The position numbers and the translations under genes are program-made. From positions 124,001 to 188,000 of the forward strand of contig NZ_FOVT01000006.1 of assembly GCF_900115245.1 (NCBI RefSeq): DNA of 64,000 nt, given 5' to 3'. A model generated the notes under the pieces. That model did not search any database, was not told the origin of the DNA, and was given only the letters and a program-made list of their open reading frames with translations. Source of the DNA: Mesorhizobium sp. NFR06. Lineage in GTDB: Bacteria > Pseudomonadota > Alphaproteobacteria > Rhizobiales > Rhizobiaceae. This document shows positions 8,515-16,563 of the stretch, one piece after another. Positions within the stretch are counted from its first letter, which is position 1. Every line of letters begins with the position of its first letter.

Positions 8515-8618
8515 TCCTCTTCCCTGCCGGGCATCTCCCCCACTAGGGTCCCTCCGGAGGGAGGAGAGGTGGCGCCGCGAAGCGGCGACGGAGTGGGGGA
8601 ACCACCTATGCGATTACC
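8515..8618. repeat. Intergenic repeat mosaic, right outer copy
   Basis: Contains CCTGCCGGGCATCTCCCCCAC (the block also seen near 41.7 and 44.3 kb), then CTCCGGAGG and GGAGAGGTGG-hairpin-GACGGAGTGGGGG, the inverse of the left outer copy, ending TATGCGATTACC (8607-8618). No gene is visible between 8494 and 8723. Confidence 0.65.
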
Positions 8619-8723
8619 CCCGCTGGGCGTTTCGACCGGCTGCGCGCCAGACGATCACCTTCGCGATAAGGCGGATCGTTCCGCCCCGTCCTGCGTTGTC
8701 TGACACGCAAGGAGGAAACGGCT

Positions 8724-9047
8724 ATGGACGACGATCGGACCGAGAAGATCAGGCAACGCGCCTATGAGATCTTTCAACGCGAGGGCGGTATCCTCGGCAA
8801 TCACGAGCGGCACTGGCACCAGGCCGAGATGGAGATCGACCGCGAAGCGGCGCTGCCGCTGACGGCCGACGACGCACTGCCCGAAACGCGCGAGATCGAC
8901 AGCGCGGACGTGCTGACGGTGGAGGCGCTTGCCGTGCGCACCGGCATTTCGGGCGAGGAGGCGCAGGAGCTGCTCGACCGGCTGGGCAATGACCGGGCGG
9001 CGATCGAGCAAGCGGCGCGGAGCCTTCAGGCGAAGCGGCGGCGCTGA
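8724..9047 (+). CDS. DUF2934-type protein with C-terminal helical domain
   Basis: A 107-residue protein. Its N-terminus carries the DUF2934 pattern (IRQRAYEIFQREG followed by HERHWHQAEMEI). The C-terminal half (EALAVRTGISGEEAQELLDR) reads like the small helical DUF3606 type. Function is unknown; both are frequent in rhizobia. ATG at 8724 has AAGGAGGAAA upstream. It stands alone after the GIY-YIG cassette. Confidence 0.75.
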   Translation: MDDDRTEKIRQRAYEIFQREGGILGNHERHWHQAEMEIDREAALPLTADDALPETREIDSADVLTVEALAVRTGISGEEAQELLDRLGNDRAAIEQAARSLQAKRRR

Positions 9048-9148
9048 TCCGCCGGCGAAGGCCAGCCGGCCGGATTTCGATCGGTTGCCGGCCGCCACAC
9101 TCCCCTTCCGGGTTGACAGGATAGGCGCATCGCTCTAGCTTCGCGTTA

Positions 9149-9466
9149 GTGGCGACTAACGCGAAATACTGGACAGCGCTCGGAGATCCGACGCGGCGCA
9201 CGATATTCGAACTGCTGGTCGAGCGACCCTGTTCGGTCAGCGGCCTGGCCCGTGCGTTGCCTGTAACCAGGCCGGCGGTCTCTCAGCATTTGAAGGTCCT
9301 CAGGGAAGCCGGGCTCGTGGCCGACACGCGCTCCGGCAAGGAACGCATCTACCGGATCGATCCGGACGGCCTGGCGGGCCTGCGCGCGGAAATCGACCGG
9401 TTCTGGTTGAAGACGCTGGCGGCCTACAAGCTGGCCGTCGAGCAACCGACAAAGGACGAGACATGA
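9149..9466 (+). CDS. ArsR-family winged-helix regulator
   Basis: A 105-residue repressor-type protein with the ArsR winged helix: ALGDPTRRTIFELLVERP, then TRPAVSQHLKVLREAGLV as the recognition region and a wing at RSGKERIYRID. No metal-binding cysteine cluster is present, so it is of the non-metal group that pairs with SRPBCC proteins. It starts with GTG at 9149. Its stop codon overlaps the ATG of the downstream SRPBCC gene by four bases, a typical regulator-effector operon. Confidence 0.9.
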   Translation: MATNAKYWTALGDPTRRTIFELLVERPCSVSGLARALPVTRPAVSQHLKVLREAGLVADTRSGKERIYRIDPDGLAGLRAEIDRFWLKTLAAYKLAVEQPTKDET

Positions 9467-9948
9467 TCAAGCAACCGACACCCGCTCCCGTAAGGCATTC
9501 GGTCGTTGTCGAGGCGCCGATCGCGCGCGCCTTCAAGGTGTTCACCGAGGACTTCGACAGCATCAAGCCGCGCGACCACAATCTGCTCGCCGTCCCGATC
9601 GCCGAAACGATCTTCGAGCGGCGCGTCGGCGGTCACGTCTACGACCGCGGTGTCGATGGCAGCGAGTGCCGCTGGGCCCGCGTGCTGGTCTACGAGCCGC
9701 CGAACCGGCTGCTTCTGAGCTGGGACATCAGCCCGCGCTGGCAGATCGAAACCGACCTCGCCAGGACAAGCGAATGGGAAGTCCGCTTCACCGCCGAGGC
9801 GGAAAACCGGACCCGGGTCGAAATCGAGCACCGCCATATCGAACGGCATGGCCAGGGCTGGGAAGGCGTGCGCGGCTCGGTCGACGGCGATCAGGGCTGG
9901 CCGCTCTACCTGCAGCGGTTCCAGGCGCTTTTCGCCCAGGCGGCGTGA
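9463..9948 (+). CDS. SRPBCC / AHSA1-like protein
   Basis: A 161-residue START-like (SRPBCC) protein of the Aha1-C-terminal type. The fold pattern is visible: VVVEAPIARAFKVFTEDFD at the start, VGGHVYDRGVDG in the sheet, and the closing helix GDQGWPLYLQRFQALF. These proteins bind small hydrophobic ligands; the ligand here is unknown. The gene overlaps the upstream ArsR-type gene by ATGA, so the two are co-translated and presumably act together. Confidence 0.9.
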   Translation: MIKQPTPAPVRHSVVVEAPIARAFKVFTEDFDSIKPRDHNLLAVPIAETIFERRVGGHVYDRGVDGSECRWARVLVYEPPNRLLLSWDISPRWQIETDLARTSEWEVRFTAEAENRTRVEIEHRHIERHGQGWEGVRGSVDGDQGWPLYLQRFQALFAQAA

Positions 9949-10022
9949 CAGCCGTCTCCGCATCGAGCGGCATCGCCCATGACGTCAATCCGGCCCGCAG
10001 CGATTTTCAGGGAGCGGAGAAA

Positions 10023-10436
10023 ATGCAAGCCTATTGGTTGAGCATCCTCGGCGTGCTGGCGCTCTGTCTTCAGTCGGTGGCGCTGGCGGTCTATTCCGGC
10101 TCGTCCAAGGGATTTGCCGGCAAGCTTTCGGGCCCGGTCATCCCGGCGGACGACGACGACCCGCTTTACCGGATCGACCGCGTCCACATGAACTCGGTCG
10201 AGGCGCTGGCCCCCTTCGTCGTGCCGGTGGTGCTGGCAATGCTGGCCGGCGTCGGACCGGCGACGCTGGCCGTGCTGGTGTGGGCTCACCTGGCGATACG
10301 CCTCGTGCACATGGCGATCTACCTGCGTGGCGGAAACGCCGCCAAGGGCGGCAGCGTCCGGACGATCCTCTATGTCTCGGGGGCACTGGTCATGCTTGTC
10401 CTCATCGTCGTGACGGGCTGGGTCGTCGCCGTTTGA
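10023..10436 (+). CDS. MAPEG family membrane protein
   Basis: A 137-residue inner-membrane protein with four predicted transmembrane segments (about residues 5-25, 62-80, 84-101, 115-135). The loop RIDRVHMNSVEALAPFVV fits the MAPEG family (eicosanoid and glutathione metabolism relatives), where an RxxxNxxE-type motif binds glutathione. Bacterial members are mostly uncharacterised. ATG at 10023 follows GGGAGCGGAGAA. It lies 74 bp after the SRPBCC gene and may share its transcript. Confidence 0.85.
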   Translation: MQAYWLSILGVLALCLQSVALAVYSGSSKGFAGKLSGPVIPADDDDPLYRIDRVHMNSVEALAPFVVPVVLAMLAGVGPATLAVLVWAHLAIRLVHMAIYLRGGNAAKGGSVRTILYVSGALVMLVLIVVTGWVVAV

Positions 10437-10467
10437 CGCCGCGGCCCGGGCTTTGGAAAGGCTTGGG

Positions 10468-11058
10468 TCAGAACGTCTCGAACCGGCGTTCCACTTCACG
10501 CGCGAACATCTCCCTCTTTTCGTTGGAAATGCCCTCGACGGAATATCTCGTCAGATAGAGATGCTTCGCATTGCGGCCGCACATCGTCTTCAGGCCGCGC
10601 AGCAGCACCTTCTTTCCCGGATTCTGCATGTAGATTTCCGTGTACCACCAAGGCGACCCGCAGGTGGTTACCACGCCCATGCGATTGATGTTCAGAAGAA
10701 TCGGCTTGATGGCACCGCCATCCGCCGGCACCTCATAGGCAATGCCGGGCCGCCAGACGCGGTCGAAATAACCCTTCAAAATGGCGGGCATGCCCGACCA
10801 CCATGTCGGGAAGCAGAACACGCAGGCCTCGGCCCATCTGAGCGCATCGATGTAGACCCGCAGGTCCTCGGGCACCTGAGACGGATCGAAGTGGCCGCGC
10901 CTCTCCTCGGCCCGCATCACGGGATCGAAATTCATTTCATGGAGGTCGAAATCCACGACCTCGTCGCCCCTGGCCTTGAGGGTCCGGACGACGCGATGGT
11001 GAAGCGAGGCCAGGTAGCTGTCGGCAAGTGGATGCGCGCAGACGACATTGATCTTCAT
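10468..11058 (-). CDS. NAD(P)H-dependent oxidoreductase, flavodoxin fold
   Basis: A 196-residue flavoprotein of the NQO1/MdaB/KefF type. The N-terminus MKINVVCAHPLADSYLASLH carries the pyrophosphate-binding turn, CFPTWWSGMPAILKGYFDRV is the typical FMN-contact and dimer segment, and TTCGSPWWYTEIYM follows. It probably reduces quinones or related compounds. The ATG at 11058 is taken; a TTG at 11079 is also in frame. It lies 75 bp downstream of the metal ATPase gene on the same strand. Confidence 0.88.
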   Translation of the reverse strand: MKINVVCAHPLADSYLASLHHRVVRTLKARGDEVVDFDLHEMNFDPVMRAEERRGHFDPSQVPEDLRVYIDALRWAEACVFCFPTWWSGMPAILKGYFDRVWRPGIAYEVPADGGAIKPILLNINRMGVVTTCGSPWWYTEIYMQNPGKKVLLRGLKTMCGRNAKHLYLTRYSVEGISNEKREMFAREVERRFETF

Positions 11059-11133
11059 GAGTTGAGCCTTGTGATCCAAGACATATTATCTATCGCGCAA
11101 CCAACAGGGAACAGCGCGATGGGCGCGCCGACG

Positions 11134-13332
11134 TCAGTCGCGGACAGCGTGCGGCCGCCAGGCCAGCATGCGCATGGCGTTGGCGGTGACCAGAACCGTC
11201 GCACCGGTATCGGCAAGGATCGCCGGCCACAGACCGGTGACGCCGGCGATCGTCGTGACGAGGAAGACCGCCTTCAGCCCGAGCGCGACAGCGATGTTCT
11301 GATGGATGTTGCTCAGCGCGCGCCGCGACAGCTCGATCAAGGCGGCAAGATCGCCGACGCGGCCGTGCAGGACCGCAGCATCTGCCGTCTCCAGCGCGAC
11401 ATCGGCGCCGCCGCCCATGGCGATGCCGACATCGGCGGCGGCAAGCGCCGGCGCGTCGTTGATGCCGTCGCCGACTTTCGCAACCTTCCTGCCGGAGGAC
11501 TGCAAATCGCGAACGATGCGCTGCTTGTCCTGCGGCAACATTTCGGCATGCACGGGAAGCCCCAGACCCTTTGCGATCGCCGCCGCCGTGCGCTTGTTGT
11601 CGCCGGTCAACATCACCGGCTCGACGCCAGCGTCCCTCAACGCCGCGAGTCCGGATTGCGCGTCGGCGCGCGGCTCGTCGCGCATGGCGATGATGGCGGC
11701 CGGCTCGCCGGCCGCGATCAGCACCGCGACGGACTTGCCTTCGTCGTTGAAGGCGGCGATGCGCTGAAGCTGGTCGGCGGAAAGTGCGATGCGTTCCGCA
11801 GCAGCCGCCGACGATCCGAGAAAAACCTCCTTGCCGCCGATCTTGCCGGCGACACCCCTGCCGCCGAGGGCGAAAGCTACCGACGCCGGCGGTACCGGCA
11901 CCCTATCGGCCTTGGCGCGGTCGAGGATCGCCAAGGCCAGCGGGTGGCTGGAGCCGGTCTCCAGCGCCGCTGCCATCGACAACACATTGGCCTCGCCGCG
12001 CCCGATCGCGACGATGTCGGTGACCTTCGGTTTTCCCTCGGTCAGCGTACCGGTCTTGTCGAGCGCCATGGCGTCGATCGAGCTTAGTGCCTCGAGGACG
12101 GCGCCACCCTTGATCAGCAGGCCGCGCCGTGCGCCGGCCGACAAAGCGGCCGCGATCGCTGCCGGGGTTGAGATGACCAAGGCGCAAGGGCAGCCGATGA
12201 GCAGGATGGCGAGCCCCTTGTAGATCCACTCGCTCCAGCCTGCGCCCGCGACCAGCGGCGGCAGGACCGCCACCAGCGCGCCGAGCGCCAGCAGGCCGGG
12301 CGTGTAGACTTTGGAGAAACGATCGATGAAGCGCTCGGTCGGGGCCTTGCTCTCCTGCGCCTCCTCGACCAGCTTGACGACGCGCGCGATGGTGTTGTCG
12401 GCCGCGGCCGCGGTGACCTTCACGCGCAGCACGGCGTCGGTGTTGATGGTGCCGGCGAACACGCCGTCGCCGGCCTTCTTGCGCACGGGAACGCTTTCGC
12501 CGGTGACGGGCGCCTCGTCGATGGCGCCGTCGCCCTCGACGATCTCACCGTCGGCGGCGATCCTGTCGCCGGGGCGGACGAGGATGACCGCTCCGAGGGA
12601 AAGGCTTTCCGCCGGCACCTCCTCGACCGCGCCGCCGCGCTCGACATAGGCGGTCTTGGGAACGAGGCTCGCCAGGTTCTGGATGCCGGCCCGGGCGCGG
12701 CCGGCGGCAACGCCTTCGAGCAGCTCGCCGACGAGGAAAAGGAAGACGACGGCGGCCGCTTCCTCGGCCGCGCCGATGATCACCGCGCCGACGGCGGCGA
12801 CCGTCATCAGCGTCTCGATCGAGAACGGCGTGCCGGCAAGGGCCGCCGCAAGCGCGCGGTTGGCGACCGGCAGCAGGCCGACGGAAAGCGCTGCAAGAAA
12901 CGCCCACCATTCGATCGGCGGATAAAGGCGTCCGATGCCATAGGCCAGCCCAAGCGCCACGCCGCAGCCGATAGTGAGCATGCCCTTGCGCTTCCCCCAC
13001 CAGGCGCCCTGCCCGTCGCCGGCGGCATGCGCGTGGATATCGGCCTGCCCACGGTCATGATCATGGTCGCGATCATGAGCGCGCCCGCGACCTTTCGTGC
13101 CGAGCTTCTCGCCGTCCGCGGGAAAGACGCCGTAGCCGAGCTTGCCGAGCTGCGTCTTCATCGCCGGCAGCAAGGTCGCATCGGCCGCATGGCCGATCCG
13201 CATCGAGCCGGCCGTCGCCGAGACGGAGACGCGCTCGACTCCCGCAAGGCGGCTCACCGCCGTCTCGACCTTGGCCGCGCAGGCGGCGCAGTCCATGCCC
13301 GTGACGCGATAGCGCGTTTCCCTGATGTCCAT
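11134..13332 (-). CDS. zntA: P1B-type heavy-metal efflux ATPase (Zn/Cd/Pb)
   Basis: A 732-residue inner-membrane pump exporting divalent metals. An N-terminal HMA domain holds GMDCAACAA (residues 13-21). A linker rich in histidine and aspartate (about residues 84-108) follows. The core has TGES in the actuator domain, the transport motif CPC (GCPCALVIS), the phosphorylation site DKTGTLTEG, SSHPLA and the GDGIND hinge. CPC with the acidic/His linker suits Zn2+, Cd2+ or Pb2+ rather than Cu+. It is divergent from a MerR-type regulator, with a dyad operator between them. Confidence 0.94.
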   Translation of the reverse strand: MDIRETRYRVTGMDCAACAAKVETAVSRLAGVERVSVSATAGSMRIGHAADATLLPAMKTQLGKLGYGVFPADGEKLGTKGRGRAHDRDHDHDRGQADIHAHAAGDGQGAWWGKRKGMLTIGCGVALGLAYGIGRLYPPIEWWAFLAALSVGLLPVANRALAAALAGTPFSIETLMTVAAVGAVIIGAAEEAAAVVFLFLVGELLEGVAAGRARAGIQNLASLVPKTAYVERGGAVEEVPAESLSLGAVILVRPGDRIAADGEIVEGDGAIDEAPVTGESVPVRKKAGDGVFAGTINTDAVLRVKVTAAAADNTIARVVKLVEEAQESKAPTERFIDRFSKVYTPGLLALGALVAVLPPLVAGAGWSEWIYKGLAILLIGCPCALVISTPAAIAAALSAGARRGLLIKGGAVLEALSSIDAMALDKTGTLTEGKPKVTDIVAIGRGEANVLSMAAALETGSSHPLALAILDRAKADRVPVPPASVAFALGGRGVAGKIGGKEVFLGSSAAAAERIALSADQLQRIAAFNDEGKSVAVLIAAGEPAAIIAMRDEPRADAQSGLAALRDAGVEPVMLTGDNKRTAAAIAKGLGLPVHAEMLPQDKQRIVRDLQSSGRKVAKVGDGINDAPALAAADVGIAMGGGADVALETADAAVLHGRVGDLAALIELSRRALSNIHQNIAVALGLKAVFLVTTIAGVTGLWPAILADTGATVLVTANAMRMLAWRPHAVRD

Positions 13333-13370
13333 TGCATCGGCTCCTTGCCTAACTCGGAGTCCGTGCTACA

Positions 13371-13389
13371 TCCTCTAGCGGCTAGAGGA
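13371..13389. promoter_or_regulatory. MerR/CadR-type dyad operator
   Basis: TCCTCTAGC-G-GCTAGAGGA, a perfect 9-bp-arm dyad in the 70-bp gap between the metal ATPase and MerR genes. On the ATPase strand it lies between a possible -35 (TTGCTC) and -10 (TAGCAC) about 19 bp apart, the over-long spacing MerR proteins act on. The arrangement resembles known CadR/PbrR operators. Confidence 0.75.
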
Positions 13390-13402
13390 GCAAGGCCAAA
13401 AA

Positions 13403-13837
13403 ATGCGGGAAAATGATTTCGCGATCGGCGAGGCCGCGCGGCGGAGCGGCGTCAAGGTGCCGACGATCCGTTACTACGAGCAGATCGGCCTGCTGCCGGC
13501 AGCCTCCCGCACGAACGGCAACAGGCGGCTCTACGACCGCGGCGACCTCGACCGCCTCGCCTTCATCCGGCATGCGCGGGAGCTTGGTTTCGAGGTCGAC
13601 GCCATCCGCACGCTGTTGTCGCTGCAGGACGATCCGGCGCAACCCTGCGCCGCCGCCGACGCCATTGCCAAGGCTCGCCTCATCGAGGTCGAGAGGCGTA
13701 TCGCCAGCCTGAAGGCGTTGCGCGACGAGCTGCTGCGCATGGTGAAGAAATGCGCCAGCGGCAGGATCGAAAACTGCCGTGTCATCGAGACGCTCGCCGA
13801 CACGAGCCATGCGCATGGACGGCTTGCCGAGGCTTAG
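13403..13837 (+). CDS. MerR-family heavy-metal-responsive regulator (CadR/ZntR/PbrR type)
   Basis: A 144-residue activator. The N-terminal MerR helix-turn-helix (FAIGEAARRSGVKVPTIRYY, wing NGNRRLYDRGDLDRL) is followed by the long dimer helix. Metal-ligand cysteines are placed as in ZntR, CadR and PbrR: one near residue 77 (AQPCAAADA) and two in KKCASGRIENC near residues 116-124. It should activate the divergent ATPase gene when Zn, Cd or Pb is present. The missing His-rich tail makes a strict CadR call less likely. Confidence 0.92.
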   Translation: MRENDFAIGEAARRSGVKVPTIRYYEQIGLLPAASRTNGNRRLYDRGDLDRLAFIRHARELGFEVDAIRTLLSLQDDPAQPCAAADAIAKARLIEVERRIASLKALRDELLRMVKKCASGRIENCRVIETLADTSHAHGRLAEA

Positions 13838-13941
13838 GCTGTCCATCGACGCGAATCGGAAATCGCTGGTGGTTGACAAACAGGCGCTGCCTTGCCGGTT
13901 ACGTCGATGCGTCCCTGAAAACATCCGGCGAATAAGAAAAT

Positions 13942-13967
13942 GCCCGCTCCAGCATGCCGGAGCGGGC
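13942..13967 (-). terminator. GC-rich hairpin, probable terminator
   Basis: GCCCGCTCC-8 nt-GGAGCGGGC, a perfect 9-bp stem. On the minus strand it is followed by ATTTTCTTATT, fitting a rho-independent terminator for the small minus-strand gene at 13986-14225. On the plus strand the trailing CCTTTTAAG is weaker. Confidence 0.6.
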
Positions 13968-13985
13968 GAAAGCCTTTTAAGACAG

Positions 13986-14225
13986 CTAGCTGGGGACTTT
14001 CACCAAATCTCGGTGAGCAAGGCGACTGTTGCTCTGCAGGTGGATGTCGAGCTCCGCGAGGCCGCGCCAAGCCTTAGCGAGGCGGTCGAGATAATTCGGG
14101 GCCAAAGTTCTGCGGAGCTTGGAGGCGCGACCTGCTACCTTAAGTTGCTGTTCTGTTTTGCCAACCGCGGCCACCTCGGGCGGGGTGTTCGCCCCATTTG
14201 TCGGAACGCGCTCTGCTTCATTCAA
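13986..14225 (-). CDS. Small hypothetical protein (uncertain)
   Basis: A possible 79-residue protein (MNEAERVPTNGANTPPEVAA...), rich in Arg and Lys in the middle (RASKLRRTLAPNYLDRLAKA). I recognise no family. Support is indirect: a clear terminator-like hairpin with a T-rich tail begins 19 bp after its stop codon on the same strand. There is no strong ribosome-binding site, and the reading frame could be chance. It is divergent from the large kinase-flippase gene. Confidence 0.35.
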   Translation of the reverse strand: MNEAERVPTNGANTPPEVAAVGKTEQQLKVAGRASKLRRTLAPNYLDRLAKAWRGLAELDIHLQSNSRLAHRDLVKVPS

Positions 14226-14271
14226 ACGGACGAGGACCTTTCGAGGCCCACAGTACTACCATTGAGTTGGG

Positions 14272-16533
14272 ATGATCATTGAACTTTTCGGACCACCGGG
14301 ATCCGGCAAAACAACCTTCGCGCATGCGCTTGCCGGCCGCTTGCGTGACAGAGGATACACGGCCAGAGTCATTCTCTGTTACCAGCCGCGTAATAAAGGC
14401 GATGGTTGGGATAATTTCGGTGTATTATCAATAATTATAAGAATATCGTCCGCAATGTATCGTACAATATTTATATTGCTGTTCTCTTTTAGAGAAAAAT
14501 ACGAGTTTGGAATAAGCAATAAATTAACGCGTCTTATGCCTCCCGAAAGTATTATTTGGCGTGTCAGGATATGGCAATATATCACGCGGTTATCGCGCTG
14601 TTGGAAGCAGGCACGGAAATCGACGGACATAGCAATATTTGACCAGGGCTTCGTTCAGGCGATTGGGTCTCTGGCGATGTTCAACGGCGCCGCAGATGAC
14701 ACGCTGATCGCACAGGCGCTTCATTTCGTGCCCCAGGCCGATTTCGTGGTTCGGATGGTCGTGCCGCGCGATGTCGTGGAAACGCGACTGCGTGCAAGGA
14801 TGATGTGCGAACCGGCAGCGGAGCGACTCTTTGAAGTGGACGTCGCAGACAACATGAACTTCTTTCGGGTATTCGACAATATTGGCGATGTCCTCTCGAG
14901 AGCGCACCAAAACATCGTGTTGGTTCAAACCATCGACCAGCGATCAACCTTCAGTGGCCTTTGTCGGGTGGAAGAGGAAATACTGGCGCGCCTATCCCAA
15001 ATCGAGGCTCCCGTTGGGCGAAGACGAAACGCATTGCCGACCATGCGCGGGCCAAGAAAGTACGAAAGTATGAATGACCGCTCCGATGGGAATCCACTCC
15101 AGCAGCAAGCAGCCGACCGGGTCGCCGACATCGCGCCGCTCGCCGCCGCAATCGGGAGCACCGCCGGCACCGCCTCCATTGCGATGCCTGCTCAGCGTTA
15201 CGACGTTGGCCGACGCCTCATTCATGCAAGCGTCTTCGCCCTCCTGGTCTATATCGGCGGTGCCGGGCTCACCAGCATGGCACAACTCGGGATCGCGCGC
15301 CTGGTCGGCGCCACAAGCTACGGGATCTACTCCTACGCTCTGGCATGGAGTTCGGTTCTCGCCTCCCTCTCGATGCTCGGCTTCAATGTATCGCTTCTTC
15401 GCTTCGTGCCAGCATACAAGGCCGCTGGGCGCTTGGATCTGGCGCGCGGGTTAATCACCTTCGCGCTGTGGCGGTCGCTGCTGGCGGCGACACTGGCGGG
15501 GCTGGCCGGAGCGGGGCTCGTCGTCTTTCTCCCTTCGAAACACCTCTATCAGGAGTTTCAAGCGACAATGCTCCTCGGCATGGTGGCCGTGCCGTTGATC
15601 ACGGCCTACGCCCTTGGCGCAACCCTGGTTCGTGCCTTTGGAGGTGTAGTGTCGGCTCTTTTGCCCGAACGTATTGCGCGCGATGGACTTCTGTTGATTC
15701 TGCTGGGAGGCGCGGCGTTTTCGGGCTGGTGGACCCTGGATGCATCGTTCGCGATGATGGCAGTCGTTGCAAGCTCGGCCGTAACAGTGGGGCTCGTGCT
15801 CGTCACCGCAACGAAACTGTCGCCGGCCGGCTTGCGCGACACGCAGGCGACATACACCGGACGCCAATGGTTGTCCGCAGTCCCCCCGACCATGCTTATC
15901 ACCGGGCTCGACGTTTTCATAAGCCGCACGGGGGTTGTGCTTCTGGGCTGGACCGGCCAGGTCCGCGAGGCTGGTATTTTTGCCCTTGGACTGAACGTGG
16001 CGTTGCTGGTGGGCCTTTCCAGCGCTGCTGTCAGCACGATTTTTTCGCCAACAGCGGCGGATCTTCATGCGCGCAAGGATCACGAGGCGTTGCAGCGGCT
16101 GTTTTCGCGGGCTGCGGTTCTAAGCTTCAGCGGGGCGGTTGCGATGGCTGTTCCATTGCTGCTGGTCACCGAACCCCTCTTGCACTGGTTCGGTGAGGAT
16201 TTTGTGGCTGGAGCACTGATCGCGCGGATCCTCATCACGGGTTATGTCTGCACTGCGCTCTGTGGACCTCAGCTGAACCTTCTGACGATGACCGGACACG
16301 AATGGGCCGCGGCAACGATGATGGTTGCCGGCGCCGTGGCCAACATCGTGGCCTGTGCGGTCGGCATGGCGCTGGGAGGCATGATCGGAGCGGCGGTGGG
16401 CGTCGTGCTCGCTTTGGTCGTCTGGAACTCGGCGATGGCAATCTATATCCGCAAACGATTGAATATCTTGCCCGGTCTGATCTTTGCCGCCGAGGCTATC
16501 AGGTCGGGACAACTCAGAGTTTGGCGGGGATAA
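14272..16533 (+). CDS. Fusion: P-loop (thymidylate-kinase-like) kinase + Wzx-type polysaccharide flippase
   Basis: One 753-residue reading frame with two parts. Residues 1 to about 240 are a P-loop kinase: Walker A GPPGSGKTT at residues 6-14, an acidic DQGF near 125, and helices resembling thymidylate-kinase-like proteins of polysaccharide loci. From about residue 310 it is a multi-spanning flippase (about 12-14 segments) beginning HASVFALLVYIGGAGL. An in-frame ATG at 15070 (residue 267) would give a 487-residue flippase of normal size, so internal initiation is possible. Bases 14400-14580 are only about one third GC, unlike everything around. Predicted role: phosphorylation linked to lipid-linked glycan export (inference). 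Confidence 0.82.
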   Translation: MIIELFGPPGSGKTTFAHALAGRLRDRGYTARVILCYQPRNKGDGWDNFGVLSIIIRISSAMYRTIFILLFSFREKYEFGISNKLTRLMPPESIIWRVRIWQYITRLSRCWKQARKSTDIAIFDQGFVQAIGSLAMFNGAADDTLIAQALHFVPQADFVVRMVVPRDVVETRLRARMMCEPAAERLFEVDVADNMNFFRVFDNIGDVLSRAHQNIVLVQTIDQRSTFSGLCRVEEEILARLSQIEAPVGRRRNALPTMRGPRKYESMNDRSDGNPLQQQAADRVADIAPLAAAIGSTAGTASIAMPAQRYDVGRRLIHASVFALLVYIGGAGLTSMAQLGIARLVGATSYGIYSYALAWSSVLASLSMLGFNVSLLRFVPAYKAAGRLDLARGLITFALWRSLLAATLAGLAGAGLVVFLPSKHLYQEFQATMLLGMVAVPLITAYALGATLVRAFGGVVSALLPERIARDGLLLILLGGAAFSGWWTLDASFAMMAVVASSAVTVGLVLVTATKLSPAGLRDTQATYTGRQWLSAVPPTMLITGLDVFISRTGVVLLGWTGQVREAGIFALGLNVALLVGLSSAAVSTIFSPTAADLHARKDHEALQRLFSRAAVLSFSGAVAMAVPLLLVTEPLLHWFGEDFVAGALIARILITGYVCTALCGPQLNLLTMTGHEWAAATMMVAGAVANIVACAVGMALGGMIGAAVGVVLALVVWNSAMAIYIRKRLNILPGLIFAAEAIRSGQLRVWRG

Positions 16534-16563
16534 CGGCATGTCCCGCCCGTGGAGCTCGGCGCA

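Noticed and set aside
10453..12087. A 544-codon plus-strand frame opposite the reductase and metal ATPase genes
   Set aside because: Antisense shadow; the minus strand carries the conserved ATPase motifs.
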